Source: Falsirhodobacter sp. 20TX0035
Lineage (GTDB): Bacteria > Pseudomonadota > Alphaproteobacteria > Rhodobacterales > Rhodobacteraceae
Reading direction: 5' to 3'
Assembly: GCF_028307215.1 (NCBI RefSeq)
Contig: NZ_JAQMHV010000002.1
Location: 1-64,000 of the forward strand
DNA: 64,000 nt
Both the position numbers and the translations under genes were made by a program. This document shows, piece after piece, positions 51,922 to 60,687 of the stretch (its first letter is position 1; each line of letters starts with the position of its first letter). Below the pieces are notes generated by a model that did not search any database, was not told the origin of the DNA, and saw nothing but the letters and a program-made list of their open reading frames with translations.

Positions 51922-53868
51922 TTAGCGGGCGGTGCGGAAGGCCCCCCGGCGGATGTGGCTGTGGACGGGGGCGATGGTGCGGGGGGTGTCCTTCTTGAAG
52001 GTTTCGCGCATCAGGTCCTCGAACGACTTGACGGCGAAGTCGGCGCCGATGTCGCGGGCTTCCTGAAGCTTTGCCTCGGCGATGGTGAAGGCGTCGCCGG
52101 TGCGGGCGTCGGCGCGGTTCTGGGCGTCCTTCGGCATTTCCCAGATGGCCACGCCCACGCGCAGGTGGGGGGCCGCCTGCTTGATGCGGCGGATATGGAG
52201 GAGGGAGGCGCGGGAGGGGGAGGGGTCCACGTAGCTGAGGACGAGGCAGTCGTATTGGTCGGCGCCGATGTTGCGGAAGCGGGCAAGGGGGAGGTCGTTG
52301 TGGGGGTTGTGGGCGGCGGTGGCGCCTTCGGCCTTCATGGTCTGGGCGAGCATGAGGGCGGAGACGTCGTCGAGATCGGTGCGGCCGCCCATGCAGAGGA
52401 CGGAGAAGCCTTCGCCGTGCTTTTCCTCTTCCTCCTCCTCCTTTTCGGCGGCGTCGGTTTCGGCGATCTCGGCCAAGTCGGCGACCATGGCTTCGGCGAC
52501 GAAGATCAGGCGATCCTCTTGCTCGTGGGTCAGGACGCCGCGGCGTTTGTCGTGATGGGCGATGAGAAGGGCGGGGATGCCGACGTCGCGGTAGTATTCG
52601 CCGATGTACATGTCCTCCAGCGCCTCGTCGGCGCGGGAGGTGGCTTCGAGCACGTCGCCGGCGAGGAGGCGCTGGTAGAGGCGGGCGTGGGGGGCGAGGA
52701 CGGGTTCGTCACCGAACAGGATGTCGAAGAGTTCGAATTGCGGGATGTGGCGGCCGAGGACCACAAGGCACACGGTGAGGGGAGTGGAGAGGATGAGGCC
52801 CATCGGCCCCCAGAGCCACGTCCAGAAGATGGCCGAGACGATGATGGCGAGGGGGCTGACGCCGGTGCGCGAGCCGTAGAGCCACGGCTCGATCACGTTG
52901 CTGGTGACGAGTTCCACGACGCCGAAGAGGGCAAGGGTCCAGAGGATTGCCTCCCACCCTGGGGAGACGGCGAAGGCCAGAAAGAGGGGGAAGGCGGCCG
53001 ACAGGATGGAGCCGATGTAGGGCACGAAGCGCAGCACGAGGGTGAGGAGGCCCCAGAGAAGCGCGTTCGGCACGCCGATGAGCCAGAGGCCCACGCCGAT
53101 GGGGACCGCGTAGATGATGTTCACGGTCAGTTGGATCAGGAGGTAGCGGCCGACGCGGCGTCCGGCCTCTTGCAGCACCTGCGTGGTGCGGTGCAGGTCG
53201 TCCGAGCCCACCAGCTTGATGAAGCGGTCGCGCAGTTCGGTGCGTTCGAGGAGCATGAACACCACGACCACGATCACGAGGCCGGTGGTGGCGATGGGGC
53301 TGACCAGCGGCAGGACGAGGCTTTGGACCATGCCGATGATGCCCTGCTGTTCGATCACCTCCACCTTCAGGGGCAGGACCACGTCGCGGGCGAGGGCGGA
53401 GGTGTCGCGGGCCCCCACCTCGGCGTTGATGGCGGCGATCATGTTGGACAGGCGGCGCAGCAGGGAGGTGTCGCTGCTGGCGTTTCGCAGCGCCTCCACC
53501 TTGGAGATGATGTTGGCCTGGAAGGTGGGGAGGTTCGAGGCGAGGGTGGTGAGCTGGGTCGCGACCACCAGGACGAAGAGGCAGACAAGTGCGAAGGCCA
53601 CCGTGACCACGATGAGGACCGCGGGCAGGTTCGGCACCCCCAGCTTGCGCAGCCAGGTGGCGAGCGGCGAGAGCGCGAAGGTCAGCAGCATCGCGATGGC
53701 CAAGGGCAGGAACACGCTTTGGGCGAAGTAGACGATCGCCACCACGCCGGCGATGGTGGCCAGCGTCGGCACGCTGATGCGCCGCGCAGTGGTGGCCGAC
53801 CCGTTGTAGCGCATCAGGTCGCCCGGGTCGCGGCGGGGGGTGGGCAAGCGCTTCGCCTCGTGTTGCAT
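51922..53868 (-). CDS. AI-2E family membrane transporter with long cytoplasmic C-terminus
   Basis: A 648-residue protein. Residues about 30-360 are an AI-2E/PerM family domain with eight hydrophobic segments, including VYFAQSVFLPLAIAMLLTFA, LTLVLRFVPYIGSILSAAFP and WGPMGLILSTPLTVCLVVLG. The last 280 or so residues are soluble, with a run of glutamates (EKEEEEEEK) followed by an alpha/beta segment (FSVLCMGGRTDLDDVSALML, YDCLVLSYVDPSPSRASLLH) that looks like a small Rossmann-type domain. Family members transport varied substrates (autoinducer-2, Na+, others). Start 53868 follows AAGGGAACG. Confidence 0.87.
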   Translation of the reverse strand: MQHEAKRLPTPRRDPGDLMRYNGSATTARRISVPTLATIAGVVAIVYFAQSVFLPLAIAMLLTFALSPLATWLRKLGVPNLPAVLIVVTVAFALVCLFVLVVATQLTTLASNLPTFQANIISKVEALRNASSDTSLLRRLSNMIAAINAEVGARDTSALARDVVLPLKVEVIEQQGIIGMVQSLVLPLVSPIATTGLVIVVVVFMLLERTELRDRFIKLVGSDDLHRTTQVLQEAGRRVGRYLLIQLTVNIIYAVPIGVGLWLIGVPNALLWGLLTLVLRFVPYIGSILSAAFPLFLAFAVSPGWEAILWTLALFGVVELVTSNVIEPWLYGSRTGVSPLAIIVSAIFWTWLWGPMGLILSTPLTVCLVVLGRHIPQFELFDILFGDEPVLAPHARLYQRLLAGDVLEATSRADEALEDMYIGEYYRDVGIPALLIAHHDKRRGVLTHEQEDRLIFVAEAMVADLAEIAETDAAEKEEEEEEKHGEGFSVLCMGGRTDLDDVSALMLAQTMKAEGATAAHNPHNDLPLARFRNIGADQYDCLVLSYVDPSPSRASLLHIRRIKQAAPHLRVGVAIWEMPKDAQNRADARTGDAFTIAEAKLQEARDIGADFAVKSFEDLMRETFKKDTPRTIAPVHSHIRRGAFRTAR

Positions 53869-53948
53869 CGACGTTCCCTTCATCAACTCCGGGTGCCCAA
53901 CGCGGATGGGGGCGGTTCGGTGCATGGGGGCGGCGATTTTTTTTGCGG

Positions 53949-56036
53949 TCAGTCCGCGGTGTCCAGAAGGCGGCGGACGCGGTCCGACAGGGTGCCGATG
54001 TCGAAGGGCTTTGTCATGATCTCCATCCCCGGGTCGAGGCGGGTCTGGCCGAGGACGGTGGTTTCGGCGTAGCCCGTGACGAACATGACCTTGAGGCCGG
54101 GGCGCAGTTCGCGCGCGGCGTCGGCGACCTGCCGGCCGTTCATGCCGTTGGGAAGACCCACATCCGTGATCAGAAGGTCGATCGGCGTGTCGGAGCGCAG
54201 GATCTTGAGCGCCTGCGGGCCGTCGCCGGCTTCGAGCGCAGTGAGGCCCAGATCCTCGATCACGTCGACGAGGAGCATGCGGATGATGGGTTCGTCATCG
54301 GTGACGAGCACGGTGCGGTGGGCGGGGCGGGCCGGTTCGTGAACGGGGGCGGACGCGGCTTTCGCCGGGGCCTGTTCGCGCGGCAGGTAGAGATGGAGGG
54401 TGCTGCCCGCGCCCGGTTGCGACGCGATCTGGACCTGTCCGCCGGACTGGCGGGCGAAGCCGTAGATCATCGACAGGCCGAGGCCCGTGCCGACGCCGAG
54501 GGGTTTGGTGGTGAAGAAGGGATCGAAGGCCTTTTCGATCACGTCGGCGGTCATGCCGCTGCCGGTGTCGGCCACCGACAGGGCCACGTATTCGCCGGGG
54601 GGCAGGTCCAGATCGTCGGCTTCGGCGGGACCAAGGGTGCAGTTGTGCAGGTCGATCGCGATGCGGCCGCCGTCGGGCATGGCGTCGCGCGCGTTGAGGC
54701 AGAGGTTGAGGAGCGCGTTTTCCAGCTGGTTCGGATCGACGAGGGTGGACCAGAGATCGGTGTCGGCGCGGGTGGTGACGGTGATCTGGGGCCCGACGGA
54801 GCGCTGGACGAGGTCCAGCATGTCGGCCACGAGGCGGGCGGCGTCGGTGGGTTTCGGGTCCAGCGTCTGGCGGCGCGAGAAGGCCAGAAGGCGGTGGGTG
54901 AGGGCCGCCGCGCGTTTGGCCGCGGCCTGCGCTGCGGAGATGTAGCGGTCCAGATCGTCGGTGCGGTTCTGGTGCACGCGCCCCTGGATCATGTCGAGCG
55001 AGCCGGAGATGCCGGCGAGGAGGTTGTTGAAGTCATGCGCGATGCCGCCCGTGAGCTGGCCCACCGCCTCCATCTTCTGGGACTGGCGGAGGGCTTCCTC
55101 TTTCGCCATGAGTTCGGCGGTTTGTTCGGCCACGCGCTGTTCCAGCGTGTCGTTGAGACCGCGGAGCATCTGGGTCATGCGTTCGCGTTCGGCCTCGGCG
55201 GCGCGGCGGCCTTCGATGTCGAGAAGGACGCCGGAGAAGGTGAGGGGTTCGCCGTCGGGGCCGAGATCGACGCGGCCCTTGGCTTCGAGCCAGTAGTAGC
55301 GGTTGTCGCTGCGGCGGGTGCGGTACTGGTGGGCGTAGGTGCCGCCGGTGGCCAGCGCCTGGCGGATCTGAGCCGTGAGGGCGTCCTTGTCGTCGGGGTG
55401 GACGGTGGCGGTCAGCTGGGCCAGCGTCAGGTCGGCGCGGCTGAGGGCCGGGTCGAGGCCGAAGGAGGCGGCCAGCGCGTCGTCCACGGTGAAGCGGTTG
55501 GCGGGCACGTCCCAGAGCCAGGTGCCGATGATGGCGCCGGCTTCGAGGGCGAGCTGGACGCGCTGGATGTTTTCGCGGGCCAGCGCCTCGCTGGTGAGGA
55601 GGGCAGCTTCGTTTCGCTTGCGTTCGGTGATGTCGCGGAAGAGGACGGAGACCTGCCGGAGGCTGGCGGGTTCGAGGCGGGCGGCCGACACCTCGATATG
55701 GCGGTCGATTTCGGTGAAGGAGCGTTCGAAGCGGAGGGGCTGGCCGCTGGCGAGGACGCGGCCGTAGAGGGCGACCCATTCGGGGGCGTCGTTGGGGGCG
55801 ACGTCATAGACGGTCTTGCCCACGATGTCGGGGATGCCGGTGTGGCGCTGGTAGCCGCTGTTGGATTCGATGTGGACGTAGTTGCTGAGTGGGCCTTCGG
55901 GGCCGTCGATGAATTCGATGATGCAGAAGCCGTCGTCGATCGCTTCGAACAGGGCGCGGTAGCGGGCTTCGAGGGTGGCCTGAACGGGGAGTTCCCCGGC
56001 GGTGGCGGCCGGCGGGGGGAGGGGGATGTTCGTCAC
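53949..56036 (-). CDS. PAS-PAS hybrid sensor histidine kinase with receiver
   Basis: A 695-residue soluble kinase. Two PAS domains (about residues 25-140 and 155-280; DITERKRNEAAL and TFSGVLLDIEGR end them), a short coiled coil, HisKA with TGGIAHDFNNLLAGISGSLD (phospho-His), HATPase with LNLCLNARDAMPDGG and GTGLGLSMIYGFARQSGG, and a C-terminal receiver: VLVTDDEPIIRMLLVD, phospho-Asp in LLITDVGLPNG, lysine in IMTKPFD. No membrane helix, so it senses a cytoplasmic cue. The start is GTG at 56036. Divergent from the LOV kinase, with 183 bases between. Confidence 0.92.
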   Translation of the reverse strand: MTNIPLPPPAATAGELPVQATLEARYRALFEAIDDGFCIIEFIDGPEGPLSNYVHIESNSGYQRHTGIPDIVGKTVYDVAPNDAPEWVALYGRVLASGQPLRFERSFTEIDRHIEVSAARLEPASLRQVSVLFRDITERKRNEAALLTSEALARENIQRVQLALEAGAIIGTWLWDVPANRFTVDDALAASFGLDPALSRADLTLAQLTATVHPDDKDALTAQIRQALATGGTYAHQYRTRRSDNRYYWLEAKGRVDLGPDGEPLTFSGVLLDIEGRRAAEAERERMTQMLRGLNDTLEQRVAEQTAELMAKEEALRQSQKMEAVGQLTGGIAHDFNNLLAGISGSLDMIQGRVHQNRTDDLDRYISAAQAAAKRAAALTHRLLAFSRRQTLDPKPTDAARLVADMLDLVQRSVGPQITVTTRADTDLWSTLVDPNQLENALLNLCLNARDAMPDGGRIAIDLHNCTLGPAEADDLDLPPGEYVALSVADTGSGMTADVIEKAFDPFFTTKPLGVGTGLGLSMIYGFARQSGGQVQIASQPGAGSTLHLYLPREQAPAKAASAPVHEPARPAHRTVLVTDDEPIIRMLLVDVIEDLGLTALEAGDGPQALKILRSDTPIDLLITDVGLPNGMNGRQVADAARELRPGLKVMFVTGYAETTVLGQTRLDPGMEIMTKPFDIGTLSDRVRRLLDTAD

Positions 56037-56219
56037 GTCGGGGAACTCTGCTTCTGGCGCGGGCGGCTTTTCGGGGGATCTAGCGCGCGCGGGGGCCGGG
56101 GCCAGCGGGCGCGCGCGATTCCCGTCGGGGGCGGGCGGTGGGTGCGGAACTGCACCGATGTTGGGGGGTTGAGGCCGGCGGACACCTGCGCCACAAGCGG
56201 GGTATCACGGAGGTGCGGA

Positions 56220-57311
56220 TTGGAACAACAGGACGACTGGAGGCTGACGGAGGCCTTGCCGCACCAGCTGGGGCGCGGCGACCCCTTTGCCGCCGCGGTG
56301 CGGGCGACCCGCATGCCGATGATCGTCACCGATCCCGCGCAGGACGACAACCCGATCGTGTTCGCCAATGCGGCGTTTCAAAGGCTGACCGGATATTCGC
56401 GCGAGGAGTTGATAGGGCGGAACTGCCGCATCCTTCAGGGGCCGAAGACGAGCCGGGAGTCCGTGAACAAGGTGCGCGCGGCGGTCATGGCGGGCGACGA
56501 CGTGTCCGTGGACCTTCTGAACTATCGCAAGGATGGCAGCACCTTCTGGAACGCGCTGTACATCAGCCCGGTGCGGGACGAGGACGGGACGATCCGGTAT
56601 TTCTTCGCCTCGCAGATGGACATCACGAGCCGGATCGACGCCCATTCCCGCATCGCCCGCCAGAAGGACGAGGTGGAGCAGGAGGTGCGCCGGCGGACGG
56701 CGGATCTGGAGGCGGCGCTGGAGGCGCAGACGCTGTTGCTGCACGAGGTGGATCACCGCGTGAAGAACAACATGACGATGATCGGGTCGATCCTGCGGTT
56801 GCAGCTGCGCGAGATGAACCCCGAAGGGGCGGGGCAGTTGCGCGCGACCATGCAGCGGATCGACGCCTTGGGAACGGTGCACCGGCGGCTGTATCAGTCG
56901 GAGGATGTGACGCGGTTCGACATCGGGGCTTTTGCGGCAACGCTGGCCTCGGACTTCGCGCAAGCCTCGCCCGGGGTGCGGATCTTGACGGATCTGCGGC
57001 GGGCGGAGGTGTCGGTGGGCCATGCCTCGGCGTTGGGGCTGGTGGTGAACGAGTTGCTGACGCTGATGTTCCAGCGCCAGAAGGACCTGCCCGCGCCGGG
57101 GGAGGTGCGGGTGAGCGCGCATGGCACCCCCGCCGCGACCGTGCTGATGCTGGAGGACCGGGGGAGCCGGAGCCTTCTGGACAGCGACAGCACCGGCCCG
57201 CTGAGCCGGTCGCTGATCCAGCGCCTGACGGCGCAGGCCAATGCCACCGTGACCTTTGACCCCATCGAGGGCGGGCAGAGGGTCACATTGACGATCGGAC
57301 GTGAAGAATGA
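56220..57311 (+). CDS. LOV-domain blue-light histidine kinase (HisKA_2 type)
   Basis: A 363-residue soluble photoreceptor kinase. The LOV domain (about residues 25-135) has VFANAAFQRLTGYSREELIG and GRNCRILQGP, whose cysteine (residue 69) forms the flavin adduct, then NYRKDGSTFWNALYISPVRD. A coiled-coil linker leads to the HisKA_2 box LLLHEVDHRVKNNMTMIGSI. The ATPase part is rather degenerate: LGLVVNELLTLMF keeps the N-box asparagine. The start is TTG at 56220, seven bases behind GGAGG. Overlaps the receiver gene by ATGA, as in LovK/LovR-type pairs of other alphaproteobacteria. Confidence 0.9.
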   Translation: MEQQDDWRLTEALPHQLGRGDPFAAAVRATRMPMIVTDPAQDDNPIVFANAAFQRLTGYSREELIGRNCRILQGPKTSRESVNKVRAAVMAGDDVSVDLLNYRKDGSTFWNALYISPVRDEDGTIRYFFASQMDITSRIDAHSRIARQKDEVEQEVRRRTADLEAALEAQTLLLHEVDHRVKNNMTMIGSILRLQLREMNPEGAGQLRATMQRIDALGTVHRRLYQSEDVTRFDIGAFAATLASDFAQASPGVRILTDLRRAEVSVGHASALGLVVNELLTLMFQRQKDLPAPGEVRVSAHGTPAATVLMLEDRGSRSLLDSDSTGPLSRSLIQRLTAQANATVTFDPIEGGQRVTLTIGREE

Positions 57312-57760
57312 CCCGTGCCACCCCGCCGCTTGACGTGCTGATCGTCGAGGATGAACCGCTGATCGCCATGGACATCCAGTTCATGATCGAGGATGCGGGC
57401 CACACCGTGCTGAACACCGCAGCCTCCCTGCGGGAGGTGACGGCGCTGCCGGAGGCCGAGGTGCCGGACGTGGCCTTTGTGGACATTCAATTGGCCGAAG
57501 GGTCGAGCGGGCTGGACGTGAACACGCTGATCCAGGAGCGCTGGCCAAACACGATCATCGTCTTCGTGACGGCCAACCCGAAGAAGATCCCCGAGGATTT
57601 CGCGGGCGCGCATGGGGTGATCGCGAAGCCCTTTTCGTCGCACGGTTTTACCGCCGCCCTGCAATATCTGCAGGAGGGGGTGAGCGAGCCGCCGCCCGTG
57701 AGCCCGCAGCCGGGGAGCTTCGTCGCCTCGCCCCGCTTTGCGGAGACTTGGAAGGGCTGA
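57308..57760 (+). CDS. Single-domain response regulator paired with the LOV kinase
   Basis: A 150-residue receiver without output domain: VLIVEDEPLIAMDIQFMI (acidic pocket), phospho-Asp 59 in VAFVDIQLAEG, threonine in IVFVTANPKK, lysine in GVIAKPFSS. A proline-rich tail ends the protein. Translationally coupled to the LOV kinase (ATGA). It matches LovR-like receivers that act as phosphate sinks feeding the general stress response; the link here is inferred. Followed by a 14-G tract. Confidence 0.9.
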   Translation: MTRATPPLDVLIVEDEPLIAMDIQFMIEDAGHTVLNTAASLREVTALPEAEVPDVAFVDIQLAEGSSGLDVNTLIQERWPNTIIVFVTANPKKIPEDFAGAHGVIAKPFSSHGFTAALQYLQEGVSEPPPVSPQPGSFVASPRFAETWKG

Positions 57761-57775
57761 GGCCGGGGCGGTTTC

Positions 57776-57789
57776 GGGGGGGGGGGGGG
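57776..57789 (+). repeat. Homopolymer of 14 G
   Basis: An uninterrupted run of 14 G starting 16 bases after the receiver stop codon. Intergenic, so it does not shift any frame. Such tracts slip readily and may vary between isolates or sequencing reads. Confidence 0.9.
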
Positions 57790-58084
57790 CGGTTTGCCGT
57801 TCGCGTTGATGCGCGGATGGGTCACGTGGTGGCCGCTTGTTGGGCGGACGCGATGTGGCGGGCGTCTGTGTAGCCCTTGTCTTCCAAGTCTTACGCTCGT
57901 GATAGCGGACGCGGTGAGCGATCTGCTATTGCGGTGAACGCATCTGAAACGGCCTTGTCCGTTAGCATTCTTATTTAACGCGCGGCGTCCTGCGTTCAAT
58001 CCTTATGGTGCGGATCGGATTCAGGCCTCGGATGGACGAACGCAGTGCACAGTTGAGGCCGTGCGGATGGTGGAGTACGTAATC

Positions 58085-58130
58085 GTCGCCCTGTCGCCCT
58101 GTCGCCCTGTCGCCCTGTCGCCCTGTCGCT
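58085..58130 (+). repeat. 8-bp tandem repeat GTCGCCCT, five copies plus a partial
   Basis: Perfect head-to-tail GTCGCCCT units begin at 58085, 58093, 58101, 58109 and 58117, then GTCGCT. Intergenic minisatellite; no protein or RNA function visible. Confidence 0.93.
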
Positions 58131-58225
58131 GCGCTGTTTCGTTGTCCCATTGCCACCGTGAAGGCCACTCTGCGGAGTTCAGCCTGTCGAAGGTGTTGCC
58201 ATCTGACGCGGGCGTCCGCACCACT

Positions 58226-58270
58226 GTCATCTGCGTCATCTGCGTCATCTGCGTCATCTGCGTCATCTGC
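58226..58270 (+). repeat. 9-bp tandem repeat GTCATCTGC, five copies
   Basis: Five perfect units in 58226-58270, with a preceding ATCTGACGC-type half-match near 58201. Different in sequence from the 8-bp repeat 100 bases away. Confidence 0.93.
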
Positions 58271-58370
58271 CGTCGGGGCCTGACGGCGCGGAAATTGGCG
58301 CGGATTGGGTCGATGGATGGGCGGATCGTGCCGATGATTTTGCCGGTTGCGTCGGTAGGTTGGCCAATGG

Positions 58371-58500
58371 GCCGGTGATTTCGCCTGTTGCGCGGTGGTT
58401 CGGCTGATGGGCCGGTGGTTTGCTGGCGGGGCGGTGGTTTGGCCGATTGGGGCCGGTGGCTTCGCCGATAGGGCGGTGGTTCAGCGGATCGGGGCGGTGA
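58371..58500. repeat. Imperfect ~20-bp direct repeats at the phytochrome 3' end
   Basis: Seven units near GSCGGTGGTTYGSCGATNGG. The CGGTG core recurs at 58373, 58393, 58413, 58432, 58454, 58474 and 58495 (spacing 19-22). The last unit overlaps the final codons of the phytochrome kinase gene, suggesting the array grew out of that gene end. Confidence 0.75.
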
Positions 58501-60595
58501 CGACGGCTCGGGTGCCGGGGAGGTTGTCCTCGAGGTCGAGATGGCCGCCGAGGCGTTCGACCAGCGAGGCCAGCATCCGCGACCCGAAGCCGCTGCCCTG
58601 CACGGGCCCGTGGCGGCCGACGCCGCTGTCGGCCACGATCAGGCGGAACTGGTCGCGGTGCTGTTCCAGCATGATGCTGATCGGGCCCGTCTGGTCGCCA
58701 TAGGCGTATTTGGTGGCGTTGGTGATCAGCTCGTTCACGATGAGGCCGATGCTGATCGCGCGGTCCGTGCTGATCAGGATGGGCGTGAAGTTCGTGTCGA
58801 GCTGGCGGGCCCAGTTCTCGCCGATCGTGTCCTTCAGTTCGACGCAGAGATCGTCGAGGTAGCGGGCGAGATCGAGGATTTCTACGCTGTCGTTCTGGTG
58901 AAGGCGGCGGTGCACGAGGCTGACGGCCTTGAGGCGGTTTTCGGCCTCCCCCAGCTGGCTTTTCACCTCGGGCGAGGCTTCGCGGGCCTGCATGCGCAGA
59001 AAGGCCGCGACAAGCGACAGGCTGTTCTGGACGCGGTGGTTCACCTCGCGCAGGAGGAAGTCCTTCTGGCGCAGCAGGCTTTCGTTTTCCTTCAGCGTCG
59101 TCGCGATTTCGCGGTTCAGTTCGCGGACGCGCTGGTTGTTGCGCGCTTCGAGCATCAGGCGGACGATGCGGGCGGCGGCCTCCTCCTCGGCGTGGGTCCA
59201 GGGACGGGCGCGGCCGGTAACGGTTTCGGACCATTGTTCGAACGAGGTGCGCGGGTTCAGCGTCGCGTTCGGGTCGGCGGGGATGTCCTTGTGCGGGTTG
59301 CCGGCCCAGGTCACGGTCTGGAGGTGTTCGGCGCGGAACCACATCAGGATGGTCGGCACCTCGGTCGACATGGTGACGGCGACGACGCCGCTGGCGACGG
59401 ACGAGTAGAAGGCCGCGTCGGGGAAGTCGCGCGACAGCTGATGCGTGGCATAGGTGCGCAGGGCCGCCGGCAGGCGGACATGTTCGGCCAGCGCGCGGAT
59501 GTCCGAGGGATCGGGGCAGTGGCCGACGGTGAAGAGGTCGAGCCCCTGCACGGCCGCGAAGCCGTCGGCGTTGAGAAGGGCCGCGACCTTGTGGCCGGAA
59601 TCGGCGAAGAAGTCGGCCAGCGAGCGTTCGGAGCCGAGATTGCTGAGAACCACGTCTTCCTGCGCGCGCAGGCGGATGCGTTCGCGGTAAAGGTCGGCGT
59701 CTTCGCGCGCCCGGATCTGGCGGGAGAGGATGACGGCCAGCGTCTGGCAGGCGAGGCGCGTGGTCAGCGACAGGCTGCGCGGTTCGTGGTGGTGGCAGGC
59801 GATGAGGCCCCAGAGGAGCCCGTCCTTCACGATGGACACGGAGGCCGAGGCTTGGATGCCCATGTTCTTGAGATACTGGATGTGGACCGGCGACACGGAG
59901 CGCAGGGTGGAATCGCTGAGGTCCAGCTGCGCCATGTCCCCTTCGCCGCGGATGGGCTGGGGGTCGTAGCCGACATCGGCGATCACGCGCACGCGGTTGC
60001 GGACGTAAAGGGCGCGGGCCTGCCGGGGGATGTCGGAGGCCGGGAAGTGGTGGTTCATGAAGGAGGGCGCGTCGGGTGCCAGGCTTTCGCCGACGACGAC
60101 CCCGGCCTCATCCTGGATGAAGCGGTAGACCATGACCCGGTCGTAGCCCGTGAGGGTGCGGAAGGCGTGGGCGGCCTTCTGGAAGAGGTCGGGGAAGGAG
60201 ACGGCGCGCTCGAAGCCCGTGCCGACCTGTTCCAGCCGGTTGAGGAAGCTGGCGTCGAGCGGGTGTTCCGGGCGTTGCGGGGTGCATTCGACCACCACGT
60301 GATCGCCCGAGCGGAAGGCGACGGTGTCCCACGCCTCCCCCCCCAGATCAAGGACGCCGACGACGCGCAGGGTGCCGTCAAGGTCATCGAGGGAGGCGGC
60401 GAGGTCGGGGCCGAGGACGTCGGCGAGGGGGGCGTTCAGCGCCTGTTCGAAGCGCGGGTGGGGCAGCCCCGCGCGGGCGGTGACGCGAAGGCCTTCGGCG
60501 CGGGCGACCAGCATCTGGCCGTGGGGCTGGATGGAACCGGGGATGTGGATCGGTTCGCGGTCGCAGGCGGTGAGAAGGTCCGTGGGGCCTTGCAT
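58481..60595 (-). CDS. Bacteriophytochrome histidine kinase
   Basis: A 704-residue red/far-red photoreceptor. N-terminal PAS with the biliverdin-attaching cysteine (Cys11, in LLTACDREPIHIPGSIQPHG), GAF with FPASDIPRQARALYVRN and LRSVSPVHIQYLKNMG, PHY with the tongue motif near NPRTSFEQWSE, then a HisKA_2/HWE-like kinase: LLREVNHRVQNSLSLVAAFL and IGLIVNELITNATKYAYG, ending GSRMLASLVERLGG. All chromophore residues looked for are present. ATG at 60595 follows GGAG; an upstream TTG is less likely. No response regulator adjoins, so it may share the LovR-like receiver (inference). Confidence 0.93.
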   Translation of the reverse strand: MQGPTDLLTACDREPIHIPGSIQPHGQMLVARAEGLRVTARAGLPHPRFEQALNAPLADVLGPDLAASLDDLDGTLRVVGVLDLGGEAWDTVAFRSGDHVVVECTPQRPEHPLDASFLNRLEQVGTGFERAVSFPDLFQKAAHAFRTLTGYDRVMVYRFIQDEAGVVVGESLAPDAPSFMNHHFPASDIPRQARALYVRNRVRVIADVGYDPQPIRGEGDMAQLDLSDSTLRSVSPVHIQYLKNMGIQASASVSIVKDGLLWGLIACHHHEPRSLSLTTRLACQTLAVILSRQIRAREDADLYRERIRLRAQEDVVLSNLGSERSLADFFADSGHKVAALLNADGFAAVQGLDLFTVGHCPDPSDIRALAEHVRLPAALRTYATHQLSRDFPDAAFYSSVASGVVAVTMSTEVPTILMWFRAEHLQTVTWAGNPHKDIPADPNATLNPRTSFEQWSETVTGRARPWTHAEEEAAARIVRLMLEARNNQRVRELNREIATTLKENESLLRQKDFLLREVNHRVQNSLSLVAAFLRMQAREASPEVKSQLGEAENRLKAVSLVHRRLHQNDSVEILDLARYLDDLCVELKDTIGENWARQLDTNFTPILISTDRAISIGLIVNELITNATKYAYGDQTGPISIMLEQHRDQFRLIVADSGVGRHGPVQGSGFGSRMLASLVERLGGHLDLEDNLPGTRAVVTAPIR

Positions 60596-60687
60596 GGCAT
60601 CTCCGTTCAAGGCCGGGGTTTACGGGTTTCATGCCCGGTTTCGAACGGAATGGCAACAGTTTGAGCCCTTGGGCGGGCGGGGAACGA

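Larger units (their letters stand above)
57761..58480. other. Repeat-rich convergent intergenic region
   Basis: 720 bases without a gene, between the 3' ends of the receiver gene and the phytochrome gene. It holds a 14-base G run (57776-57789), an 8-bp tandem repeat (58085-58130), a 9-bp tandem repeat (58226-58270) and an approximately 20-bp imperfect repeat (58371-58500). The stretch 57890-58020 is comparatively AT-rich. Short open frames here are repeat-encoded and lack ribosome binding sites. Confidence 0.7.

Noticed and set aside
53943-57311. 1122-codon + strand frame that ends in the LOV kinase
   Set aside because: Only the part after 56220 shows LOV and kinase motifs. The rest is antisense to the hybrid kinase, and GGAGG before TTG 56220 marks the real start.
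58085-58270. Possible CRISPR array
   Set aside because: Units are 8-9 bp with no spacers; simple tandem repeats, no cas genes.
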